From: Periplaneta americana
Taxonomy: Eukaryota > Arthropoda > Insecta > Blattodea > Blattidae
Direction: 5' to 3'
Length of the DNA stretch: 64,000 nt
Assembly (NCBI RefSeq): GCF_040183065.1
Contig: NC_091120.1
Coordinates: 176,726,488-176,790,487, forward strand
The position numbers and the translations under genes were made by a program. Under the pieces are notes generated by a model, which did no database searches, was not told the origin of the DNA, and saw nothing but the letters and a program-made list of their open reading frames with translations. Below are positions 54,690 to 64,000 of the stretch, in pieces (position 1 is the first letter of the stretch; every line of letters begins with the position of its first letter).

Positions 54690-56600
54690 AAGGAACTGGC
54701 CACTCTACTATATTATCTCCTGGCCTAGTTGCCTCATGAGTGATGCCTCATTGGTGTTATTTATGAGGTTCAAACCTGTCTTCGACAGTTGACTAAACAT
54801 CATCCATTCTTCTGTCCCCAATTATGACAGTCAAATGTGAGATATCAGCCTCCAGTTTTCTGATTATTTCACATATTCTCGTCCATTACTTCCGTTTCCA
54901 TCCATTATTCTCCTCTTCATTCCACATCCTGTTCCACCAGATCTTTCCATTTTCTTCTACAGTAGTGTGCAAATTAATCCGAACAACGTAATTACTTATG
55001 CAAAAGCACTCAAACGGGATAAAAAAAAGGATCTAAGACACCTCAGTAATCTATGTGGCCTCCCTTGTTCCTAATAACAGCTCTGAGATGATTTGGCATG
55101 GATTCCACTAATTTCCCACAAATATTCATTTCTTCATTGCGAAACCATACACCAATGAGGGCAGAAATCATCTTCTCCTTTGTAGAACAATCCATTTTTT
55201 GCATTCTTGCAAATTGACCACAAGTTCTCAATGGGGTTGATGTCGGGTGAGTTGTCTGGCCAGGGGAGTACCTGAATATTCTTCTTGTTGAAGAATTCTG
55301 TAGTTTTTCGAGACGTATGGCATGGTGCCAGGTCTTGTTGGAACACACCTCTGCCATCCGGAAATGATTTTTGCAGCTGGGGTACGATTCTGGTTTCCAA
55401 TAAGTGAATATATTTGTCAGAATTCATCATTCCCTTGATAGGTATTAATGCTCCAGGCCCTTCATGTGTAAAATAACCCCAAAACATTACTTTAGGGGGG
55501 TATTTGGGTGCTTGTTGGAGATGAGCTGCTGTTACTTTTTTCGGATCCTTTCCGTACGTAAAAAACACGGTGGCCGTGGACCTCGAAATGAGACTCATCG
55601 GAAAAAAGTACATTCTTCCAGTCATTCACTGTCCAGTGTTGATGTAATTTTGCCCACATTAAGCGTTTTTTGCACATAACAGGGGTTAGCAGTTGCTTCT
55701 TAATAGGCTTACGAGCCCTTCATCCAGCTTCCAAAAGCCTACGCCGCACTGTTGTGACGTGAATATTCTCCCCAGTGGTAGCCATTAACTTGCAGGTTAA
55801 GTCGACAGCAGTTAGTCTAGGATTTAATTTACTTTTCCTGACAAACGATCATCTGCAGGTGAAGTCTTCCTTTTCCGGCCACAGTTTCCTTTTTTCTGGG
55901 GTGTGATGGATCCAATCTCCCTGTATCGTTTTATGATCGAATTAACAGTAGCCAAACCGATGTGACATTCTGCAGCAATTTGCCTCTGTGTCATAGAAGA
56001 ATGCTCTGCTAATGTTATAATTTTAGACCGTTTTCGTGGAGTTGTATCCATTTGTGAAGACTACAGAATGTACACAGGATTGCAGTATTAAGTCTTCAAC
56101 ACAACTGAAATGCTTATAAGTACAAAACAACAGGCAAAAGTCACATATTATAAAAAAAAAATAATGACAGACCTTCAACAATGGAATTACACGTATTACA
56201 GATGTCAATTAAAGCGGTATGAGCAGCTGTGAGGCCAACAATGACAGAAAATGTAAAAATACGTCGTGTTCGGATTAGTTTGCACGCTACTGTAGATCGT
56301 CTAAGAAGTTTGATCACAAACTTCTAATGTCATTGTCTTTTGTGGTAATCTTCCATCACTCATCCTCATAACATGTCCGAACTATCTTATAGTATAACTC
56401 TTTTATCTTAGAGTTATTCCCAAAATGTTCGTTATTCCTTCATTCTTTCTTTATTCTATTTCTTCTCTTTTTTGTGCTGTGCTGCAAAGAAATTATCTCT
56501 GTTGCCTGAATTTTGCTTCGATCTTTCCTTGTCTTTGTCCATATGTCTGAAGCATTTGCAATCTCAAAAGTAAGTTATTGCAAAAAAAAGAATACCCAAA
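54690..56600 (-). mobile_element. LINE fragment split by a Tc1 copy
   Basis: On minus, GHVMRMSDGRLPQKTMTLEV (56293-56400) and, beyond the Tc1 copy, KRKWKDLVEQDVE-like then VMDENM text (54690-54958) are the tail of a non-LTR retrotransposon ORF. Heavily broken. Confidence 0.5.
54960..56292 (-). mobile_element. Tc1-like transposon, near full length, inactive
   Basis: 1333 bp, ends CAGTAGTGTGCAAATTAATC / CAGTAGCGTGCAAACTAATC, flanked by TA. Minus frames: MDTTPRKRSKIITLAEHSSM with the HTH TQRQIAAECHIGLATVNSII; NVLFSDESHFEVHGHR (first Asp); FQQDLAPCHTSRKTTEF (second Asp); PWPDNSPDINPIENLW (third position, E); C-terminus LVESMPNHLRAVIRNKGGHI. At least three frame changes and internal stops. It is a different family from the copy at 953. 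Confidence 0.88.
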
Positions 56601-57346
56601 TATTTAGTTTTCTGTACATACGCTATTCTAAATTTATGGAACATTAGTAGTGGTGGTGGCATTGATCGACATTTAGTGGAGGTAATAGCATTTGACTTTT
56701 GTTTATTTTAATCCTCCAGTTTTGCCCACTTATCTATTAACTGAAGATGTTGCATTAGAACTCTATTCAAACCTAGGCTATAGGCATTTTTTATTTTATC
56801 AAATTCTGATATTTTATTGTTATTGCCGTTATTTCTATTTTGAAGTATAAGTCAACAATGTAAAATTGACTTCATTTAGAAGTTGGCAACATATTTTATA
56901 TCGATTGTAACAACAATACATATCAATATCATACCATTCAACCAATAAGGAAGTTGTTCCCTATACTGCATCTGTTATCTTGTTTTATTGTTCTTTTCTT
57001 CGTTTACCTCTGGTGATAAAGCTTTTCATATTAATTCACTAAAATATCGAGAAAAGCAGTGCTGATCTAACGTTCTGTTCCTACTTCACTTATTAGATTA
57101 CATTCAAACAGAATCTGGGTTAATGTATTGCTTGAAGGTGGAAATGGTATTTCTCTTTCTCTGCATTTCTCTTTAAAATAATGGTGCTTGATCATAGGCC
57201 GACATTGTTAAAAATGTTCAGACCGAATTTGTTATAATTTTAACAAGTTACCCACAAAAGAAATAAACGTTTATAATTATTTAATTGTTTGTAGTGACAT
57301 TAATAAATAAAAGAACAAAATTAATTTAGGAAAATAAAAACAATAA
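56601..57346. other. Intergenic, no supported feature
   Basis: AT-rich; may contain more LINE debris. Confidence 0.4.
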
Positions 57347-57562
57347 TTATGGTAAAACCATAAGATGCGATCCAGCAGCCAGTGGGTAAAAATCAATAAA
57401 ATCTAAAACTTTCACAATTTCAGTTCGAATTTCGCGGTTGTCAACAATGAGCTTCGAACTGCAGAGCGCGTTAGTTTCGTCATATGTTTCATAGAACTTC
57501 CTGTAGGTGGGACAGTGCATGTTCATTTTAGTGCCATCTATTGATTGCAGTTTGTATCTCAA
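57347..57562 (-). CDS. Unassigned small ORF divergent from TMEM33
   Basis: An open frame of 72 codons on the minus strand, from TTG; the first in-frame ATG leaves about 60 residues (MNMHCPTYRKFYETYDETNA onward, ending FYPLAAGSHLMVLP). Composition is less AT-skewed than neighbouring random frames. It starts about 350 bp from the TMEM33 ATG. I do not recognise it. It could be a small gene, a terminal exon (an AG lies just upstream), or chance. Confidence 0.25.
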   Translation of the reverse strand: MRYKLQSIDGTKMNMHCPTYRKFYETYDETNALCSSKLIVDNREIRTEIVKVLDFIDFYPLAAGSHLMVLP

Positions 57563-57909
57563 AAATGAAATTCAGAATTCATTAAAGACATTGGCGAAGG
57601 TGAAGGAAGACCGAAGAGTTGGATAAGTTAAACACGTAAGGTGGTGTGAAAGTATTACCTTCTGTCGAAAATATTTGCATGACGGTTGAGGTAATAAGAT
57701 ATTTATAGCTGTTCAAAGAATACAGTTGTGATGAACAATGTACGCTGAAATTACATCATATTCTGAATGATTGAAATAATGTAACCTACATACTAGATTT
57801 TCTGGGTTATATTTGTGTCAATTCATTCGATAACATTTGTGTTCATTTTTGTGCAAATAAGATCTCTCAAATTTCAGAACTGTCATTTAAAGGACATTGA
57901 ACCAACAAC
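57563..57909 (+). promoter_or_regulatory. TMEM33-like gene 5' region
   Basis: By position this is the promoter and leader. No TATA box or TOP tract recognised. Confidence 0.35.
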
Positions 57910-58070
57910 ATGAGTGACCAGAGTGAACCACAAAGTTCGGAACAGCCTCAGCCAAAAGGCTGGGAAGCTCTAAAACAACATGTAATCGATCATAAAGTTG
58001 AGGTAGCCCTTTGGGCTACAAGAGTTTTCACAATCCTTTTCACATTTGGATATTTCATACCTCTTCTAGG
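57910..58070 (+). CDS. TMEM33 / Kr-h2-like membrane protein, first coding exon
   Basis: ATG, 53 codons plus two bases, then GTAAGT. The product starts MSDQSEPQSSEQPQPKGWEA, then LKQHVIDHKVEVALWATRVF and a hydrophobic TILFTFGYFIPLLG. The motif D-K-V-x-x-A-x-W-x-x-R-x-F-T followed by a first membrane segment ending PLLG matches the TMEM33 N-terminus (human NKLDTAMWLSRLFT...LPLLG, from memory). That family is an ER three-helix membrane protein that binds reticulons; the Drosophila member is Kr-h2. I did not find the second exon before 64000; the intron already holds two SINEs and LINE debris. Confidence 0.7.
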
Positions 58071-58859
58071 GTAAGTGCTCATATTACTTCGTAATATTTA
58101 TATTATGTCATTGTATTACTGACACATGCATTGGCACGTCAATAAACGGTATTGCAGTTGCAATGTTGAATAAACTGATGCTTTAGAGAGCGTTAAACTT
58201 CTGAAAATATTAATAAAAATACGTGCAATTTATAATAAAAACAATTAAATGTAGGCCTATGTCAGAAATATTACATCAATGACAACCCCCTTGTTTTCTC
58301 AATGTTGACCTTAAAACTTAATAGATGTAGAACCTATCTATATGCATATTGAATGATATACTCTGAGAGTAAATAAATGTAATGATGTTTTTTTTAAATG
58401 ACAGACTTGTATTATGGTATTTGTGAAACCTGTTGCTCGTGATACTAAGCATCTAGTTAGCCTTGACAGTTGCCTGTCCTTGTTTAACAACATGATTATG
58501 TAATCCTTAATTATGTTTTTTCAGAACTGTGAGTATATTGGATTCAATTAAATTATTTGAATAATGTAAAACGTTGGAAAATATGATTACAGTACGATTA
58601 TAATGAAAGATTTAAAGATAGTTGTTTGTTTTTAGCTGTTTATTAGCAAATTAAGGTTAAATATAGGCTATACTACATAGCCTGTCTTATGAGAAAACTT
58701 AACTAAAGAATCTAACTATATGTTTATTACTCACAGGTAAATGCTAGGCAAATTGGTAGACCAATTAGGGGGAAGAAAAAATAATTTTATGAAGACAACA
58801 CGAAAATTTGTTAACAAGAGAATACCGGTGACTTTTTTGCATAGAAATCGTATATTCAG

Positions 58860-58995
58860 TTTTGTATGTAAAATTGTAGTGTACTTTGTAAATTTGTAGT
58901 GTTTTTTGTAACGCAGTTTTACTCCTGGTTGAGTGTTAGAGAAGGCTGTATGGCCTTAACTCTGCCAGGTTAAATAAATCATTATTATTACTTCT
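58860..58995 (+). repeat. LINE 3' UTR scrap with ATT tail
   Basis: GAGAAGGCTGTATGGCCTTA then CTCTGCCAGGTTAAATAAAT and ATT units, a 3' UTR form common among arthropod RTE-like LINEs. Confidence 0.5.
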
Positions 58996-59089
58996 GGAGG
59001 GTGTGAGTTGAGAGGTAGTTGCGTATGCAGTTTCCAATTTAGTAGTGAACAGAAATTTACGAAAAATAAATTAGGTATAATATGGTACA

Positions 59090-59350
59090 AAGTCACCAGC
59101 ATACTCAGTCGGCTGAGGTGCTTGCCTGCCGATCCAGGGTTGCGCTCGGGCGTGAGTTCGATTCCCGATCGGACTAATTACCTGATTGGGATTTTTCCGA
59201 GGTTTTCCCCAACCGTAAGTCGAATGTCAGGTAATCTATGGCGAATCCTAGGCCTCATTTCACTAAATACCATCTCACTATCACCAATTTCATCAACGCT
59301 AAATAACTCAGTAGTTTATACAGCGTCGTTAAATAGCCAAGTAAAAAAAA
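59090..59350 (+). repeat. tRNA-derived SINE (family 1)
   Basis: Head ACTCAGTCGGCTGAGGTGCT, B box GAGTTCGATTCCCGA, tail CTAAATAACTCAG...ACAGCGTCGTTAAATAGCC. Confidence 0.85.
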
Positions 59351-59587
59351 ATACGGTACAATTAGAGATTATAAACAAAATTTGGGTTAAATTTGACACT
59401 TTTATACTCAATACTCGTCAGAATTTATAAATGAAGCACATAAAATCAAATTGATTCTATATTAATTGTTTTACAAATAACTTAGGCTATTTGATTTGTT
59501 TTATTTATTTGGTTTCAAGTCTAAGATTTAATTTTAGATCACTCATACCAGTTGGAGCTGGCATTGCATTCATTGATTGTTCCTTTT

Positions 59588-59850
59588 GTCCACACCTGTG
59601 GAGATAACGGTCAGCGCGTCTGGCTGCGAAACCAGGTGGCCCGGGTTCGAATCCCGGTCGGGGCAAGTTACCTGGTTGAGGTTTTTTCCGGGGTTTTCCC
59701 TCAACCCAATACGAGCAAATGCTGGGTAACTTTCGGTGCTGAACCCTGGACTCATTTCACCGGCATTATCATCTTCATATCATTCAGACGCTAAATAACC
59801 TAGATGTTGATACAGCATCGTAAAATAACCCAATAAAATAAAAAAATAAA
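59588..59850 (+). repeat. tRNA-derived SINE (family 2)
   Basis: Nearly identical to 10829-11076 over its whole length, implying recent activity. In TMEM33 intron 1. Confidence 0.9.
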
Positions 59851-60977
59851 ACAACCCCTTGATTGTTAGCAATGTAAGAACATTCACTAAATCATTCTCA
59901 CTATGTAGCTGAACTGCAGAAAATTATTTGTATTTTTCCTTGCCCTGCATTTTCGGTCTCATTCCAGATTACTCTTTTTCGTTTTTGGCTCAATTATTGG
60001 TGGTTCATTTGCACACTTTCTTTGAAGTCACATTTTCGTTCTCTCAGCCTCCGACTTCTACATATTTATTATCAGAAACTTCTCACCACTGTAATTTTAT
60101 TCACTCATTTCGACTGCGTAAGAAATGTTACAACACTGCACAGAAGTTGCACTGCCTTGCATCAGCCTCACTCTCATTAATTTATGCATTAATTTGCGTA
60201 TATTAGTGGAAAACTGCAAACATTAATAATTTTATTTATGCGATAAAATAACAACGCACGCAATCCTGTAGCAACAATACGCAAAGCCTTCCTAAAACGT
60301 CCTTCACAGAATTTTGTTTCACAGTGTTTGACTCATACTCTCCCTAAAGAAGTTTCACTTGATAAAGGTTTGTCATAAAATACTGTAGATAACATTTTAA
60401 CGTGAAATGGGTTTATGAGAACTTAAGATATGTCAATTTGGGAATAGCTGGATCATTCGACTGGCGAAGAGGGAAGGTAGAGAATGAAATATAAATTTTT
60501 CTTGGTTGAGTGCAAGAACGGCGCATAGGCCTATAAATCGATGGCTGAGAACCAGACTGCTCTAAATCCAACTTTTTGTAAGAAAGAAATCTGTGTTTCA
60601 TTGTGTTCCAGTTCATGCCTGTATATATGAATCGAACAAAATTGTAAATACTCCTCTCCATAAGTTTGCTATGAAGCTATTCCAAGTTGTTTCATGAAGA
60701 TTTGAATGTCATCAGCTTAAAATAGCTATCCTGAAAAAAAAAAAAAAAAAATAGCAAAATGGACTTTGATCAGTCTGGTTCTGAAAAAAAAAAATAGCAA
60801 AATGGACTTGGAACAGTCTGGTTCTGGGCCATTGAAATGTCAATTCAGTGTTATCCAGATTAGCGTTAATTTGTATCCGTATCTTTTATAATGCTTTATG
60901 ATATGTTTAAGGGTGTACTCTTTCTAATGATACTATTAAAACTTAAAAAAGAGTATTAACGTATTATTAATAGTCGA
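59851..60977. other. Intronic or intergenic, nothing recognised
   Basis: Includes a local 49-bp tandem repeat (ATAGCAAAATGGACTT...GTCTGGTTCTG) near 60750-60830. Confidence 0.5.
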
Positions 60978-61108
60978 AAGAATGGATCGCACTAAGTGGC
61001 CTAGACAAATTCTTGGCTATGTACCAAGAGGAAGGAGAAATTTGGGAAGACCACGAAAACACTGGCATGAGACCATAACAGATCCACTAGGGACTAACAC
61101 GTGAAGGA

Positions 61109-61187
<79 letters not shown>

Positions 61188-61190
61188 TTA
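60978..61190 (+). mobile_element. LINE C-terminal scrap with (ATT)n tail
   Basis: Plus frame ERMDRTKWPRQILGYVPRGR then NLGRPRKHWHETI, the GRPRKRW-type LINE C-terminus, followed by about 75 bp of ATT repeats. Confidence 0.6.
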
Positions 61191-61269
61191 TAATGAAGAT
61201 TTTACAAGCCTTGAGGCTTTTTGCTGCTAAATGAACAATATTTTACCACTAATTCTGCCCTGACAAATC

Positions 61270-61660
61270 ACTCTCCAGTCACTCACTTCTGGAATTTCGT
61301 TGTCCTTTTCCAAATTGTACATAGGCTTATATCTGAAGTGTGGTCTTCCTGATGGCCATGTCCTCTTGGAAGTCCATTTAGCACGTCATTAATTTTCTAA
61401 TAAGTGGCTTTGTTGGCATGTTCTATTCATTTTAACCTTCTTGCTGTGAGGTTCTTTATAAAGAGTGTAAATTTCATTAGTTGCAATTCTCCAAATGTAA
61501 TTATTAGCTAATTAAGACCTTGTTTTGCACCAAAAATTTTCCTCAAGATTCTACTTTCAATTTAATTTCTTGTTTGGTGAATGTCCAATTTTCACTTTCA
61601 TATGTTAGTGTTGGTAAGATAATGGACTTGTAAACATGTAATTTTGTTTTCTAGAATGTA
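61270..61660 (-). mobile_element. LINE post-RT fragment
   Basis: On minus, VYKSIILPTLTYESENWTFT and KQEIKLKVES resemble the KT-ILP-LTYGSETW block; degraded. Confidence 0.5.
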
Positions 61661-61699
61661 TTTAATTCTTAAAATACTGAGTAATGCAAAATAGCAGCT

Positions 61700-64000
61700 T
61701 GAATCTTTGTACTCGTATTAACATATTCGTATTTATTTCGTTAATGAAAGCATCTTGGAAAACTTATATGCAACACATAAATATCGGTAATACTCTTCAT
61801 GTTGATGACTGCCATCTCCGCATTGTTAGGAACCTTGTAAGTGAAAAAGTTTCTGCTCTGTCAAAATTGAATATCACCACTATTGATGCTATCAACTAGT
61901 GCTGCTTATGATTAGGTTTTCTCTGGAGCGATTGTTTGTGCGCTTTCAATCGGAGACCTCCGGTTACCTCCGATTGATGCTGCGTAGGTTGTATATGTGC
62001 TGTGGCGCAGACATACACTTTCCGCTGAGCATTCCTTTAATCGGATCAGGTAGTGATTCGAGTCTGCTGACGTCCGCGTATCTTTTAAAATAAGTTCTAA
62101 TTTGTTGTTGTTTAATCTCTCTTTTATGTTAATATATCTCTCTTTCTTCGGCTCTTTTTTTTGTGTTGCTTAAGGTGCTACATTAGCTGACAGATTTTTT
62201 TCTAGTTTTGAAATTCATAATATATGTGGAAAGCCGTATTAGTTTTATGTCATTGATCAAATTAACAACATTCAATCTAACTGCAAAATTAACGCAGAAG
62301 TAAAGCTTTTCAGTAGCTAAAGTAAACATTTATACTTTAATTCTCCTTGGAACTCTCGTTTAATCGCAAACAGGATTTGTCAGTTATTATTCTAATTGGT
62401 GTAGTTAACGTAAAATATATTAAGGGAGCTTCAGAATGAAACAAAAGAAACGTGGGCTATCCATGGGATAAAGTTTACTGTCCAACATAATTTATTCAGA
62501 TTCTTCACCGGACAGGATTGTGATTATTGTGTTAAAGGGTGTCAGTATTTGAACTGCCTCTTCTAAAACGCGCCACTCTTGCTCTGTAATAAAAATATAA
62601 GTGGATATCAACTTAAGGATAATTGTAATTATATTATTACCAGATATTTCTTTAGTTTCATTCAGAAATATTTTAATCCAAACAGTAAAATATAACTCAA
62701 GTTGTCTAAACAGTAAAATATAACTCAAGTTGTCTTGTAAATATTTCATTTGTTTTTTATTGCCTCGAAAGTTACGTTTTAGAGAAATTTCAAGACTTTT
62801 TCATAGACTGTGAGCGTTTGGGAACAATAGCACTAAAACAATTTAAAAATAAATCGTATCAAATGTTTTGCGTAATTGTTTTCATCAAGTTCGCGATTGT
62901 GCAATCACTTCAAATGGTCTAATAAATTCGAAGTTCCACCACCCTTAGAGTAAATTCGCCCACAAAGTTTACAGTGTGCGACTTTATTATTACCTTCAAC
63001 TAAATTAAAGAATTTCCATGCGACGGATATCCGATTTGGTGCCATTTTATTCCACTCACAACTATCGTCAGTCCGTGCGCGCCGGTCGTCCTTGAGCTCA
63101 AGGCGCTTCTCTCCGAACCCCCGCACCCCTCCGTATGTCCCCTGTTCCACCTACGGTAGTATTGGAGATCACCGGTGGAGAGCTTTATTCATAATCTCCG
63201 ATTTCTCCGCGGTAGTAGTCATTCCGATGAGCAGCACTGCTATCAACTGGTCAGGTCGTAAAATTCGTAAACACTTAAGAAATGACGCATTCCACACTTG
63301 GACAAACCATACCTTGCGTGGTAAAGGGGTTGTCGTATATAGTGATCTCCCCAAGGCTAACTCATGGGTAAGCAATCGAAAGGGCCTATCTTCCTCAGAA
63401 TGGACCAATGCTTTAAAAATGTCAAGCAATATTTCTGCGGTTCGCGCAATACTGGGCACAACTCTAAGCACAACCCGCTGCCGTCATCCAGACTGTAGCG
63501 AGCTTGAAACACTTGGACACGTGCTTGGACAATGGCCTAAAAGCGAGCTGCTGATCAATGCTAGACATCATCGTGTATGACATGCTTTGGCGACATTGTT
63601 AAAAACTTTAAATTGGGAGATTCATGTGGAAGTACATTGTGTATCATCAGATAGTTCTTTCAGATGGGCAGACATTATTGCTATTAACGGACGCTTGAAA
63701 TGGGCTCTTGTTCTTGACCCTACTATCCGTTTCGAAAGGAACCTAAATCAGGCCACCGAAGTTGATATTGAGAAAAAGTCTATATATGAACCTTGTCTGC
63801 CTTATCTTTCTCAAAAGTACAACGACCCTCTTAAACAGTGGTCTGTCATTGGTTTGCTGTTTGGCAGTAGAGGTTCTATTACAAAATTCACATGGAATTA
63901 TCTTAAGGAACTTCACATTCCTTTTGATTATGTAATGTCTATTCTTATAAATATTATCGAGGATTCTCTTCAAATATTACATCATCATCTCTATTTCAAT
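61700..64000 (+). mobile_element. R2-like LINE 3' half, interrupted by hAT, runs off window
   Basis: Plus frame ASWKTYMQHINIGNTL...LSKLNITTIDAIN resumes after the hAT as WSGRKIRKHLRNDAFHTWTN, GKGVVVYSDLPKANSWVSNR, GLSSSEWTNALKMSSNISAV. Then a zinc-knuckle CRHPDCSELETLGHVLGQWP (Trp where a Cys or similar is usual) and a restriction-like endonuclease region SSDSSFRWADIIAINGRLKW-ALVLDPTIRFERN. A TGA replaces an Arg codon at about 63578. The site is not 28S rDNA. Confidence 0.8.
61897..63239 (-). mobile_element. ZBED-type hAT element
   Basis: 1343 bp, ends TAGTGCTGCT / CAGTGCTGCT, flanked by perfect CTATCAAC (61889-61896, 63240-63247). Minus frames: a BED finger VAWKFFNLVEGNNKVAHCKL-CGRIYSKGGGTSNLLDHL (62905-63150) and TEQEWRVLEEAVQILTPFNT (62492-62749), the latter a hAT landmark. 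The catalytic core is lost and it is inactive. Confidence 0.87.

Overview
The window is AT-rich eukaryotic DNA packed with transposons. It carries GT-AG introns, tRNA-derived SINEs, several LINE families, Tc1/mariner, hAT and pogo-like elements and many MITEs. Together with clearly arthropod-like genes this points to a large-genome insect; a cockroach or termite is my guess from the repeat style, not something the sequence proves. There are no operons, CRISPR arrays or prokaryotic features.

Four host genes can be built. (1) Tryptophan 2,3-dioxygenase (vermilion/TDO2), plus strand, last five exons at 14231-25296; its N-terminal exons were not found, so the first 14 kb is probably a long intron or 5' flank. 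(2) Cathepsin O (CTSO), minus strand, six exons from 46949 down to 36565, with a complete reading frame of about 358 codons. (3) Ribosomal protein S3 (RpS3), plus strand, four exons at 47039-54223, complete. (4) The first coding exon of a TMEM33/Kr-h2-like ER membrane protein, plus strand, 57910-58070; later exons lie beyond what I can find. CTSO and RpS3 are head to head with only 89 bp between start codons, and a TOP-like pyrimidine tract lies in that gap. The genes have unrelated jobs (tryptophan catabolism, lysosomal proteolysis, translation, ER membrane shaping).

Layout: 1-14 kb is old transposons (LINE split by a Tc1 copy, Penelope-like GIY-YIG remnant, mariner-type MITEs, a hAT-like relic split by a fold-back Tc1 derivative, SINEs). 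14-25 kb is TDO; intron 2 holds a 1.2-kb palindrome with target-site duplications and intron 3 is a multi-level nest of insertions. 25-36 kb is intergenic with MITEs and SINEs. 36-47 kb is CTSO, whose introns hold a pogo-like element, SINEs, a DUF4817-type transposon and a hAT inside a Harbinger-like element. 47-54 kb is RpS3 with LINE and SINE copies in intron 3. 54-64 kb holds a Tc1 copy in a LINE, TMEM33 exon 1, SINEs, and an R2-like LINE interrupted by a ZBED-type hAT with an exact 8-bp duplication.

The most interesting signals are: a MITE family with 7-bp target duplications (six copies); inverted-repeat elements that share a hammerhead-ribozyme-like CTGANGA-hairpin-GAAA motif, also seen beside the Penelope-like remnant; a dispersed repeat carrying a TATA box, an ATG exon and a splice donor, internally duplicated; the compact CTSO/RpS3 divergent promoter; and a near-identical 139-bp tandem duplication over the CTSO exon 1 donor.
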